Positions 23,358 through 31,428 of a stretch of 41,465 nucleotides of DNA are shown here, piece after piece (the first letter of the stretch is position 1; every line of letters begins with the position of its first letter). Below the pieces are notes generated by a model. That model was not told where the DNA came from. It searched no databases and saw only the letters and a program-made list of their open reading frames with translations. The position numbers were made by a program, and so were the translations under genes. The DNA is from Ruminococcaceae bacterium AB4001. GTDB lineage: Bacteria > Bacillota > Clostridia > Saccharofermentanales > Saccharofermentanaceae. The DNA lies in the NCBI GenBank assembly GCA_000621765.1, contig JHXJ01000029.1, forward strand, positions 1-41,465, written 5' to 3'.

Positions 23358-23996
23358 ATGTTTTTTGGCGAATACGATGAGCTCCGAAAACGATATGAAG
23401 AGTATTATGAAGCAAATATGGAGCCTGAACCAGAGGATAAAGATGATGATGGTGAAGCAAATGTGTCAGTATTTCAAGGCACAACGGCTCCTAAACCTAC
23501 AAAAAAACGCAAGAAAGCCAAAAGAAGTGCTGGCTTTAGTCAAAGGGAAGCCGAAAAGGCTGACAAATCCAAGGAAACTATCGGATTTAAGGGCGAATCC
23601 AAGGCTTACAATTGGTTAATTGACCAATATGATGAAGTAATGTGGGTTTCTGAGAACGCTAAAACGGCAGGTGTAAACCCGACTGGATCTCCTTCATATG
23701 GTTATGATATGTCTTATATTGATAATGGAGAAGAGTTCTATGTTGATGTTAAAGCTGATAATGTTGATTCATCAGATATTACGATTTTTATGTCTAAGGC
23801 AGAATTCGATTTTGCTTGCAGGAATGAGCAGCATTACAAAATCTTTTATGTTAGGAAAGTAGGTTTTAATGATTCTCAGATAATGATACTTGATAGTGTA
23901 ATTAAAGACGGAAGATTTAATGAAGATGCCTTCTTTGTTGAAGCAAATGTAGAGTACAAATTAACAGGAACTATTACAAGCTCTAATATAGTTTGA
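23358..23996 (+). CDS. DUF3883 (NO VEIN C-terminal-like) protein, 212 aa, possibly an N-terminally reduced form
   Basis: Residues ~75-175 match DUF3883: GFKGESKAYNWLI, VMWVSENAK, SYGYDMSYIDNGEEFYVDVKA, ITIFMSKAEFDFA and YKIFYVRKV. This domain resembles a nuclease fold (GYD...VDVK in place of D...ExK) and is commonly fused to ATPases or restriction enzymes. The N-terminal ~70 residues are acidic then Lys-rich, without fold. No good ribosome binding site precedes the ATG, and the frame is closed by TAA 40 bp upstream. Short upstream coding-like pieces (QELGYKDKKSLL near 23263-23301) suggest the protein may be a remnant of a longer one. It is divergent from the zinc-ribbon gene. Confidence 0.65.
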   Translation: MFFGEYDELRKRYEEYYEANMEPEPEDKDDDGEANVSVFQGTTAPKPTKKRKKAKRSAGFSQREAEKADKSKETIGFKGESKAYNWLIDQYDEVMWVSENAKTAGVNPTGSPSYGYDMSYIDNGEEFYVDVKADNVDSSDITIFMSKAEFDFACRNEQHYKIFYVRKVGFNDSQIMILDSVIKDGRFNEDAFFVEANVEYKLTGTITSSNIV

Positions 23997-24077
23997 ATAA
24001 ACAGTGTTTTGATTCGACTAGGTTGATTAACATAGAGATTTATCTGATAGATTTCTGAAAGAAAAGAGGAGGTTTTT

Positions 24078-24503
24078 ATGATTATTCATGTTGGTGATAA
24101 GTTTAAACGTATAGTAGATGTAATGAATAACTGTTTTGGGTGGAGTTATAAGGCATGCTATAAGGAATGGTATCCTTTAAACACTTACAAGAAGTCAAGC
24201 GCATGGTTCCCTAAAATAGCTGATCTTAGCTATGGCACTCCTAAACCGGGTGATAAATGGTATGGGTGGTGTAATACCATAAGTGATGACGGTAATAAGA
24301 TTTATATGAATAATTTTGAGAATCCTAGCCTATTAAATAAACCGATGCCTGATGGTGTAGAGCCACACTTAACATTTATTAAAATGCCCAATTCTGATTT
24401 CTACCAATTTGCTGGCGTTTTTGCTCGTACTCATAGAGATAATAAACTAGGTTGGGAATATGAAAGAATAGCTACGGATATAGATACAAAAGATTATTTG
24501 TGA
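24078..24503 (+). CDS. Conserved-looking hypothetical protein, 141 aa
   Basis: AGGAGG lies 5 bases before the ATG, so this is a real gene. The protein is rich in Trp and Tyr (CFGWSYKACYKEWYP, KWYGWCNTISDDG). It ends with FYQFAGVFARTHRDNKLGWEYERIATDID, a pattern (FxGVF....G..YxRIAT.ID) that I associate loosely with small beta domains attached to HNH-type or helicase proteins; I cannot name the family. No signal peptide or membrane helix. It lies 81 bp after the DUF3883 gene in the same direction. A hairpin terminator follows. Confidence 0.6.
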   Translation: MIIHVGDKFKRIVDVMNNCFGWSYKACYKEWYPLNTYKKSSAWFPKIADLSYGTPKPGDKWYGWCNTISDDGNKIYMNNFENPSLLNKPMPDGVEPHLTFIKMPNSDFYQFAGVFARTHRDNKLGWEYERIATDIDTKDYL

Positions 24504-24584
24504 TCATTAGTGTGTTTCGTTTAAATATCGCCGATTAGCTTTTCTCGGCAAAAACCAAGTTATGACGAATTCAAAATGATGCAA

Positions 24585-24611
24585 AAGAACCCGGATCAGC
24601 TCCGGGTTCTT
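24585..24611. terminator. Bidirectional hairpin terminator
   Basis: AAGAACCCGGA, a 5-nt loop, then TCCGGGTTCTT form an 11-bp perfect stem. Plus-strand transcripts of the 24078-24503 gene would end here. On the minus strand the stem is followed by TTGC after CTTT, giving a slightly better U-rich tail for transcripts from the TIM-barrel operon. Confidence 0.7.
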
Positions 24612-24703
24612 CCATATTCAAGCATTTGTACATGCTGGCAATAATATATTTAGCTTTAAGCAGTTCCTCTAGACTCGCAAGGGATTTATCAGACAAGTCT
24701 TTT

Positions 24704-24860
24704 GTACAATCCGTGTAGGGAGGAATAGGAATTAATGTTAATAATGATGCGAAACTCGACGAAATACTGCGGATAATAGACACCTCTATAAACGTCACTT
24801 ATCGAATTATAACGAATATAAACGAACTCAAATTGGCACAAAGATGTAAGGGAAGTAAGT
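24704..24860 (+). repeat. Composite intergenic module, copy 3 (right half)
   Basis: With the terminator above, this accounts for the 361-bp gap between 24504 and 24864; no gene is called. The degenerate core (GTGTAGGGAGGAATAG, ending 24723) is followed after 118 bp by AGATGTAAGGGAAGTAAG at 24842-24859. The intervening DNA is a diverged copy of that in copy 4 (shared TTAATAATG.TGCGAAACTC, GCGGATAATA, ACACCTCTA). The minus-strand TIM-barrel gene stops at 24865. Confidence 0.65.
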
Positions 24861-24864
24861 TTGC

Positions 24865-25737
24865 TTATTGGAGTATATCTCTAACAACAGCTTTTAAATC
24901 ATTTTTCCCCGAATTAACTTCTGGCACAAAGAATCTGCTCTTTCCATCAGAGCATATTTTTCTTATTCCCGAAATGAAAGCTTCTTTATCAGCGGGATTC
25001 TCTATGAATGTATCTAATGTTCCGTTGTGAGCCACCAAACGACCATTTGCATTTTTCTTTTTGCCCCAAATATGAATGCCTTTTATCGTATCCTGATAGG
25101 GATAGATCATATCAATGGCAGTTGAGTATTTGTTATGGTCAAATGATTCCGTCTTTATGTGTTCAGCGGTCAAAAGTTGAGGGAAATCTAAAACAACACC
25201 AAGATTAGCATTGGTATTTTGTATTTTCTGACAGAGTGCAGCAATCTCAGCAGCTTTTCCGACAATAAACCTGCCACCGTGATATACAGAACCGGCACGA
25301 TTCTCTATTACTATTTCAGTGCTCGGGTAAGTGTTGTGAATCCGTTCCTCAAATACGGAGTATCGGTCAATGAACAGATCTATATCACAATAGTCACTAA
25401 AAGGTGGATGTATCTCTATAACTCTAGGAGCATTGTGACCGTTGGTGAGAGATATAACGAAATCAGCAAATTGCGAAGCCCAATCCGCACTCTTCCAAAG
25501 TTGAGGAACGCCCTCTTTATTTGCCTGACAGAGTACAGGAAACATATGAATTAACGCTGATGAGAAGTTTCTTTTTCCGTAACTATATTCAGTATGTAGA
25601 GAGTAATTGGGGTAGTCTTCAATATAGTCCTTGTCAAGATGACCTGCTATTTCAACCAATTCTGGAACTATTCCATCCGGATATGTATTACCGCCATACT
25701 GTACAAATAAGAAATTATAATTCATACATAATTCCAT
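24865..25737 (-). CDS. Xylose-isomerase/AP-endonuclease-2-like TIM-barrel protein, 290 aa
   Basis: The sequence alternates strands and helices as in the sugar-phosphate isomerase/epimerase TIM barrel. Metal-site-like positions are visible: VIEIHPPFSDY, EIVIENRAGSVYHGG (Glu), LGVVLDFPQLL (Asp), IKGIHIWGKK (His) and FFVPEVNSG (Glu). The family includes isomerases and endonuclease IV-like enzymes; which activity applies is not decided. The ATG at 25737 shares a base with the TAA of the upstream membrane-protein gene (TAATG). An ATG five codons in is possible. The tight coupling to a membrane protein is unusual for a metabolic isomerase and suggests a specialised role. Confidence 0.7.
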   Translation of the reverse strand: MELCMNYNFLFVQYGGNTYPDGIVPELVEIAGHLDKDYIEDYPNYSLHTEYSYGKRNFSSALIHMFPVLCQANKEGVPQLWKSADWASQFADFVISLTNGHNAPRVIEIHPPFSDYCDIDLFIDRYSVFEERIHNTYPSTEIVIENRAGSVYHGGRFIVGKAAEIAALCQKIQNTNANLGVVLDFPQLLTAEHIKTESFDHNKYSTAIDMIYPYQDTIKGIHIWGKKKNANGRLVAHNGTLDTFIENPADKEAFISGIRKICSDGKSRFFVPEVNSGKNDLKAVVRDILQ

Positions 25738-26486
25738 TATGCTAAGCTAGATAAATGAATACCTAAAAGAATAAAGAATAAAGTAATGATCAACAATAAT
25801 ACAGAAAATAACACTATCCAGAATGCAACAACTTTTGTTTTTGGTTTTGAAGGAGATGTGTGTGTGTTTGTTGACTCGTTATTGGCGTTGACTGTACTTG
25901 CAAAAACTGTTTCTGCTGACTGTATGTTTTCAGATGCAATTTGTTCGGGAACACTAGGTGTTTCCTTTTTGTTTTCAAGTTCATGTTGAATGAGTGCTTC
26001 TCTCTTAATGCGTTCTGCCTCTTCTTCGGTTATCTCCCTAACCAGAAGAGAATTCTTTACACAATATGCAACGCTTAATTCTTTAGAAAAACCTTCGTCA
26101 AACTTAACTGTCACGTATTCCTTATTTACTTTAGCTACACAACCTAAACCATAGGTTTTGTGCCTAACATGACAGCCTGCCGGATATAGAAGTGTTCCAT
26201 CATATACGATTTCCTTTTCCGGAACCTTTTGAGTATTGATATGAGTTATTGCAACGACCTGGGTTCTAGATCTTGTATTCGAATCGGGTATTTCTCTAAT
26301 TCGGGCAGGATCTTCTTTATAATGATCACAATGAGCTGATCCAGGACATTTTAAGTTAAGACGTTTGCAGTTTTTGTTGGCTTTATAATAATAAATGCAC
26401 CTGCTTTTATGTCTTCTGTCGTCATCTTCGCTCATTTTCAGAGTTTCCAAGTGCCAAGGCGTACCGGTCATTTGATTAACGCCCAT
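25737..26486 (-). CDS. Tail-anchored membrane protein with Cys-rich N-terminus and CarD/Tudor-like domain, 249 aa
   Basis: The ATG has the strong site AAGGAGG seven bases upstream. Residues 30-53 contain Cys30, Cys40, Cys47 and Cys53, a possible zinc site. Residues ~100-150 (GCHVRHKTYGLGCVAKVNKE, then YVTVKFDEGF) are like the small SH3/Tudor domain found in CarD and at the C-terminus of UvrD/PcrA-type helicases, which contact RNA polymerase or nucleic acids. A low-complexity linker leads to one transmembrane helix (about 222-245) at the C-terminus, so the domains face the cytoplasm. The gene is first in the pair with the TIM-barrel protein. Function unknown. Confidence 0.65.
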   Translation of the reverse strand: MGVNQMTGTPWHLETLKMSEDDDRRHKSRCIYYYKANKNCKRLNLKCPGSAHCDHYKEDPARIREIPDSNTRSRTQVVAITHINTQKVPEKEIVYDGTLLYPAGCHVRHKTYGLGCVAKVNKEYVTVKFDEGFSKELSVAYCVKNSLLVREITEEEAERIKREALIQHELENKKETPSVPEQIASENIQSAETVFASTVNANNESTNTHTSPSKPKTKVVAFWIVLFSVLLLIITLFFILLGIHLSSLA

Positions 26487-26640
26487 GAATATACCTCCTT
26501 AGCAAATGTGTTGACATGATTATAGATTATCGTGGGATCATATAGGGACCTTTCATGAAAAGTTTACATGGAAGATACAAGAACTAACATAATAGATTAT
26601 CGCGTGTATAAAAATCCACATTTAAGAATATTAATAAATT
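26487..26640 (-). promoter_or_regulatory. Upstream region of the membrane/TIM-barrel pair with a 14-bp direct repeat
   Basis: ATTATAGATTATCG (26519-26532) and ATAATAGATTATCG (26589-26602) are the same 14-mer with one difference, 70 bp apart. Both lie upstream of the start at 26486. The spacing is close to seven helical turns, which fits a pair of operator sites. On the minus strand the first includes TATAAT, a possible -10 box. Confidence 0.4.
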
Positions 26641-26644
26641 ATTC

Positions 26645-26690
26645 ATAGGACAGTCCTAATAATGTTTTTTATGCAGAGTAAAATATAATT
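26645..26690 (-). repeat. Degenerate copy of the 27157-27202 sequence
   Basis: CCTAATAATG and TATGCAGAGTAAAAT occur here and near 27165-27195 with the same order and spacing apart from small gaps. On the minus strand both read as pieces of the same peptide, about KTLLGLSYE..FIN; this copy has a frameshift and an in-frame stop. The two look like relics of one coding sequence on either side of module copy 4. Confidence 0.5.
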
Positions 26691-26773
26691 ATTTTGTCAA
26701 ATGTGCGATTGGATTTGTAAAACTACAATGAAGCCCGCTAATTCCAAATGTGTTCAAAACTGTTCAAAGTAAG

Positions 26774-26797
26774 ACCCTAGGCTTGAAAACCTAGGGT
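26774..26797. terminator. Hairpin terminator in module copy 4 region
   Basis: ACCCTAGG, an 8-nt loop, then CCTAGGGT, followed on the plus strand by TTTTA. It is a short, stable stem with a small T-tract. No plus-strand gene ends directly upstream, so it may protect the neighbouring genes from read-through. Confidence 0.5.
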
Positions 26798-26802
26798 TTT
26801 AC

Positions 26803-27084
26803 GAATGTGCGATTTCAATTCGCATGCATGATTTTATGCTTAAATAGTAGTAAGTTTAGTAGTAAATCGAGGGCGTCAAACCCGCAAACGCAATAAAATA
26901 AGGGGTTTTCAACCCAAGGGTTTCATTGTCGGGAACAATAGAATGAATGGTTAATAATGCTGCGAAACTCAACGAAATGCTGCGGATAATATACACCTCT
27001 AAAATCCACACTTTTCTAATTGTATCGAATACAAACGAATTCAAACTGGCTTAAAGATGTAAGAAAAGATGTAAGGGAAGTAAA
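26803..27084 (+). repeat. Composite intergenic module, copy 4 (complete)
   Basis: Same order as copy 2: AATGTGCGATTT, a small stem around TGCGA...TCGCA, a pair of TAGTAGTAA(G/A) repeats (26846-26867), CCCGCAAACGCAATAAAATA, the core within an exact 25-bp match to 357-381 (26912-26936), 118 bp, then AGATGTAAG-AAA-AGATGTAAGG-GAAGTAAA at 27055-27084. This, with the relic copies around it, explains most of the 796-bp stretch without a gene between 26487 and 27282. Confidence 0.68.
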
Positions 27085-27250
27085 TCACTTGTCCTGCTTT
27101 GTTATACAATGACGCACCTTTTGAGCTTTGTCTAAAATTTATAAAATCTTCATACGACAGACCTAATAATGTCTTTATATGCAGAGTAAAATGTAATTGT
27201 TGAATGCTAAAGATAATTATTCCATGGAGGGATGTTCGTTTTCTAACTAC
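27041..27250 (-). pseudogene. Open remnant of an unidentified minus-strand gene
   Basis: The minus strand is open for about 65 codons with no usable start. It reads about HIKTLLGLSYEDFINFRQ, then GASLYNKAGQVIYFP, and ends with a TGA at about 27041 after crossing the GATGTAAG repeats of module copy 4. A second broken piece of the same peptide lies at 26645-26690. I do not recognise the protein. It fits the pattern that minus-strand genes end at these modules. Confidence 0.35.
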
Positions 27251-27282
27251 AAATTATTGCTTGTTTGTTTTTGAGGTTAATT

Positions 27283-29958
27283 ATGAATACTATACAATAT
27301 TCCCCAATTCAAGACTATCCTATAGATTCCGTCTCAACTGATATTAGACAGTATATCAAAGCATACAAGTCTGCCATTAATTATATATTTAAATGGCGTA
27401 TTAATAATGTTCTTACTTATGGTACTTCTAGCTACAAATTAGTTATGAGTTTGTCTGCCAATATGAATGATGAAGATCGTAATATTATTATGAATACAAT
27501 GTTCTATGTTTCAGATGTTGGTCTATATGAGGATCAATATCATCCTGATTCGATCGTTCTAGAAATGATTAAAAATCATCCTAATGCAGCAATTACAGAT
27601 TTAGACAAGGCATTAATAGGTTGTATTTATACTTATTATTCTTCAGCAGGTCATGAGGAAGATTATTTGATTGACTTTAATTACAAAGAACTGTTATTTT
27701 CCTTTGTCTTTTTTCTTCATAATGTTCAACGTTATGAACTGATGACTCACAAAACTATTGATTTCTCTAAAGAAATAGATGAAGCATTTGTATTTGAAAT
27801 GTTCCTGAATCCTATGTTTGTTGATATCAATTCACAAATGGTTGAATTGTCTGACTTCGAAATACAAAAATTAGAGGAAACAATATCCTATAGAAATAAT
27901 GTGATAGATACTGTTACGGAAGCGAGAATTAATGAGAAGAAATATGCATTAAATGAACAAAATCAGTATTATTGGGAGCAATTTATATCGTTAATAAATT
28001 ATCGATTATCAGAGGAATTAAGAGTTGTTGAACTAATTAATTCAGATGTTGATATAAAAACAAGATATAGCGAGTTTGAACAGTATATAAAAGGACTGTT
28101 CGATAACGAGTCTCAAGTACCCGGAACAGTAGTAAAGATTAGTGATTTATTAGATAAGTATAACGAAAGATATCGTTATGCATTTAACTATTTATGGGTG
28201 AAAACAGATTCAGGTAAACGAGTTCTAATTGATACTAACATAAGAGCAATCGTAGATTTACCGTTTACATTTAACTGTGTGCTGATTGCTTATCATTTGT
28301 TTTTGATTAGACCCACAGAGAATAATCTATGGTATCTTGCTGTTTCATTATGTTTTTTTATCATTAAAAATTTGAGCCAGTATGACAATGCTTATGAAGG
28401 TGTAAAAGAAATTGATTCTTCGGAAAAATACCTAGCTTATACAATCGATATGATATTTGGTTATTACGAAGAACATCGGGGGATTATTGATTCATTAGAA
28501 TACAACAAAATATTGAATGACGAAAATCTATCTGGATTTAACTTTGATTATGATATTTACCGTAAAATGTCTGAAAGCATTAATTCTATGAAGGCAGAGA
28601 ATGTTGCCACTATTCGCTCATATGATTTAGATAAGATACAAGGATTCGTAACAGACTTATTTGAACTATCCAATGTTAATGATCCTGATGCACTGCGTAG
28701 TGAATTTAATAATATAGTGGCGTTTTTACCAAATAAAGCTATTGATCCGTATCTTATGAAGGAACAAGAAGTAGGGAAAAGATTAATCCATTCAATTAAT
28801 GCCATTTATATTCTTGTTAATGCACTTGGACGTGCCTTTGAGGCTGGATTAATAAAATCAAATTGGATAAATGAACTAAAAGACAAGAGAAATGAATTGA
28901 ATAGATTAGAAAGGAATCTAGTTAGGAATACTTATCGTGCGCCGGATTATCATTGTTTTGATAGCATAGATATGGACAAATACAGATTGGATAATGGCAT
29001 TGATGCAACTCTTATTGAAAAGTTGCGTGAGAGGGCTTTATTTGAATTAGCTGAAATGGCAATTTGTGATATTGATGCAGATATTAACAAACCTGATTAT
29101 AATGATGCGTCAACAATTAAACAGAGACTAAGAGAAGAGTTAAAGTATTGTACTGATGATGAATTGAAGAGATTTGTTGAAAATATGGTCGATCAAGTCA
29201 GCCAAAAGTTAGGTGATTCCCTGATAGCAAATAATATAGAAACAGCAGATTTCGGTGATAAGAAAACGTTTGTATTAGATTATATTGGCCCATCTTCTAG
29301 TGTTCTTCCAGAAGTTGCTATTAATGCACTTGCTACTGCAGAATTACTGTTTGATAAATATGCAACTCAAGAGTATGCAAACGCTGGCTATGATTATAGT
29401 TGTATTTCTTCTTTATATTATCAAGCGTTTGAATCGATTTACAATGGATTGTTGTGGTCAAAATATGCTTCAATGCTTAATTCTCTGAAGGATAATGGTG
29501 ATTGGTTTACATATTTGTATAAAACCAATAATTTGTCTTCTGGTTTGATTGGATATCTCCCGTCAGAAAAGCCGAATTATTTTCTGAATAAGGAAAAGAA
29601 ACGCATTATAGATAAATTAACAATGGGGAACTTCAATTATCTGCTTTACAACGTAACCAGTTGTTCGTCTACAAAGCTTCCACAATTTAGAGCTTTCATA
29701 GATAAATTGTTTGGTTATGATAATAACTCTGCAACCGACACAGATTACCAGATTTATCAAAGCAATTTGGATGAACTATATAAGCAAATAGAATTAGCAA
29801 TTCCCAAAAGAAATGCTGCTTCTCATGGAGTTAGCGCAATTAGTCTAGCAGAGTGTAAGGCTGATAAGAAAATAGTTCTATCCGATCTTGAAAGCATCAG
29901 AAACAATACCTTTGGACTTGTGATTTTGTTCGTGTCATTGTTCAAAACAATAAATTAA
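27283..29958 (+). CDS. Large protein with C-terminal HEPN domain, 891 aa
   Basis: The ATG at 27283 has GAGG six bases upstream; the TTG 18 bp earlier does not. Most of the protein is helical and unrecognised. Near the C-terminus, NALATAELLFDKYA, then YSCISSLYYQAFESI and IPKRNAASHG form a HEPN domain with the RNxxxH motif (Arg849/His854 counted from the TTG). HEPN dimers are RNA-cutting toxins in many antiphage systems. A hydrophobic stretch near residues 330-375 could be membrane-associated but is not clear. The next gene, 51 bp downstream, also has a HEPN motif, so the two may form a HEPN pair, one acting as sensor. No known system is recognised. Confidence 0.72.
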   Translation: MNTIQYSPIQDYPIDSVSTDIRQYIKAYKSAINYIFKWRINNVLTYGTSSYKLVMSLSANMNDEDRNIIMNTMFYVSDVGLYEDQYHPDSIVLEMIKNHPNAAITDLDKALIGCIYTYYSSAGHEEDYLIDFNYKELLFSFVFFLHNVQRYELMTHKTIDFSKEIDEAFVFEMFLNPMFVDINSQMVELSDFEIQKLEETISYRNNVIDTVTEARINEKKYALNEQNQYYWEQFISLINYRLSEELRVVELINSDVDIKTRYSEFEQYIKGLFDNESQVPGTVVKISDLLDKYNERYRYAFNYLWVKTDSGKRVLIDTNIRAIVDLPFTFNCVLIAYHLFLIRPTENNLWYLAVSLCFFIIKNLSQYDNAYEGVKEIDSSEKYLAYTIDMIFGYYEEHRGIIDSLEYNKILNDENLSGFNFDYDIYRKMSESINSMKAENVATIRSYDLDKIQGFVTDLFELSNVNDPDALRSEFNNIVAFLPNKAIDPYLMKEQEVGKRLIHSINAIYILVNALGRAFEAGLIKSNWINELKDKRNELNRLERNLVRNTYRAPDYHCFDSIDMDKYRLDNGIDATLIEKLRERALFELAEMAICDIDADINKPDYNDASTIKQRLREELKYCTDDELKRFVENMVDQVSQKLGDSLIANNIETADFGDKKTFVLDYIGPSSSVLPEVAINALATAELLFDKYATQEYANAGYDYSCISSLYYQAFESIYNGLLWSKYASMLNSLKDNGDWFTYLYKTNNLSSGLIGYLPSEKPNYFLNKEKKRIIDKLTMGNFNYLLYNVTSCSSTKLPQFRAFIDKLFGYDNNSATDTDYQIYQSNLDELYKQIELAIPKRNAASHGVSAISLAECKADKKIVLSDLESIRNNTFGLVILFVSLFKTIN

Positions 29959-30009
29959 ATGTTTTTAGATATTAGTATGCAAAGATGAATCTTAGGCAGG
30001 TGTAAAAAT

Positions 30010-31419
30010 ATGGTTGTTCCCAAGATTGTGATTTGTCCGGTTTGTGGAAGAAGGACTTATGCAAGAATTCAAGATGGCGGATATTTAAATGAGTATCCAG
30101 TACGAATTTATTGTATAAATTGCCGTACTCTTATTCGAGGGACTTATAATATGTCAGCGCCTGGTCAGAAGGGCTTTATCCTATACAACGCAAAATCTGA
30201 AGAGTGTGATGTCGAATCAACTAGGCTAATAGTTAAAAATGCTGATTATAAAATTGAGATTTCCGGTGAGCTGCCATGTGCTCTGGTCTCAGAGTTTGAC
30301 GGCAGCATTCCTAGAACTACTACATTTCTTGATGCAACTAACCAACTCGATATGAAAACTCATATTGATCGTCTTGCTGTTTTCTCAACCAACATTGACA
30401 ACTGGAAACGATATAGGAGCATAGCTTTTCAGTTATTAGATGAAGGAAGCTTAGATTATTTGCCAAAGGCACTTATGAATAAGATGGGTGATTATTCTTA
30501 TGTTTGTGATAACTATTTAAAATCTTTACACTGCTTGCAAGAGATTGCGCGAGAAGAAAGTTCGTATTTGTTTTGTCAGAAAAGTGAAGATTCAATTATA
30601 AATGATTTATTGTCAGAACTTTCAGCTGTTGATGAACAGGAGTTACATCGTTTTGTTATTGATAGCGGCGGAGTAAATGCATTTGTCGATCGTTACAGAA
30701 AGGTGATGTCCGTTTTTACATCCTTTATGAATATATATCCAAATGTTTTACCCGCTGAGACATATTTGCGCTATAGAAATCAAGATGCTTCTTTAGGTAT
30801 AGCTACATGCTCTTTTGAAGATATTAAATCTTTCTACCAAGATTCATATGAAGCATTGCTTTCGTTGTTTTATATTCCTGTTTGTATCGATAATATTCTG
30901 GTAAGAAAGAATTACACGAATTTTGATAACAACATAACAAGATATATTAATGACCCTAGGTTTAGAAATCCGAATGGTACTGATTACGAAAAATACTTCG
31001 GAATGGATAAAGGTAAAAAAGCGGATCTAATTAATAACTCTGATCCTATTCAAGGCATCATTCAATTGTCGGCAAATAAGCAAATACGAAATGGAATAGG
31101 ACATAACAGTTTTAGTTACGATGGCATTACACAGACGATAACAGCATATAGCAATCGAAATAAAGCTCAAACTGTTCAAAAGAGCTTGATTGAAGTTGCT
31201 ATGGATTGCATTGGGTTGACAAAGAGTTCGATTATCATGGGTGAAATAATACTATTTATTCTTCGTCAAGAATTGCGATCTGAAGGAATACGGAGCGTTA
31301 TTCATCCAAGATTTTATGGTGATGTTGGATTAAATGATAGGTGCCCTTGTGGGAGCGGAATCAAGTTTAAAAAATGCTGCAGAGCAGAAATAGGTTCAAT
31401 GCGAGTTATCTCTGAATAA
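30010..31419 (+). CDS. Zinc-ribbon / HEPN-motif / SEC-C protein, 469 aa
   Basis: The N-terminus is a zinc ribbon: CPVC (Cys9, Cys12) and CINC (Cys35, Cys38). The middle is helical. SANKQIRNGIGHNSF (Arg and His at about 359-364) carries the RNxxxH motif of HEPN RNase domains. The C-terminus has a SEC-C zinc motif, DRCPCGSGIKFKKCC, a small binding module that is often added to HEPN and nuclease proteins. AGGTG lies before the ATG. The gene follows the 891-aa HEPN gene by 51 bp and very likely shares its mRNA. It converges with the WYL gene, 9 bp apart. Function in RNA cleavage or in controlling the partner HEPN is inferred. Confidence 0.72.
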   Translation: MVVPKIVICPVCGRRTYARIQDGGYLNEYPVRIYCINCRTLIRGTYNMSAPGQKGFILYNAKSEECDVESTRLIVKNADYKIEISGELPCALVSEFDGSIPRTTTFLDATNQLDMKTHIDRLAVFSTNIDNWKRYRSIAFQLLDEGSLDYLPKALMNKMGDYSYVCDNYLKSLHCLQEIAREESSYLFCQKSEDSIINDLLSELSAVDEQELHRFVIDSGGVNAFVDRYRKVMSVFTSFMNIYPNVLPAETYLRYRNQDASLGIATCSFEDIKSFYQDSYEALLSLFYIPVCIDNILVRKNYTNFDNNITRYINDPRFRNPNGTDYEKYFGMDKGKKADLINNSDPIQGIIQLSANKQIRNGIGHNSFSYDGITQTITAYSNRNKAQTVQKSLIEVAMDCIGLTKSSIIMGEIILFILRQELRSEGIRSVIHPRFYGDVGLNDRCPCGSGIKFKKCCRAEIGSMRVISE

Positions 31420-31428
31420 CCTTTGTAA

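Noticed and set aside
24571-24798. A 75-codon minus-strand frame across module copy 3, and the 62-codon frame at 26856-27044 in copy 4
   Set aside because: They share the start (IIRSIS.SFA.LLT) because the DNA is repeated, but then diverge completely; there is no convincing start codon with a ribosome binding site, and copies 1 and 2 do not keep the frame.
27283-29958. Membrane-protein reading of the large HEPN protein, from the hydrophobic stretch near residues 330-375
   Set aside because: The stretch contains charged and polar breaks (RPTENN) and could equally be buried helices; not strong enough to call a transmembrane protein.
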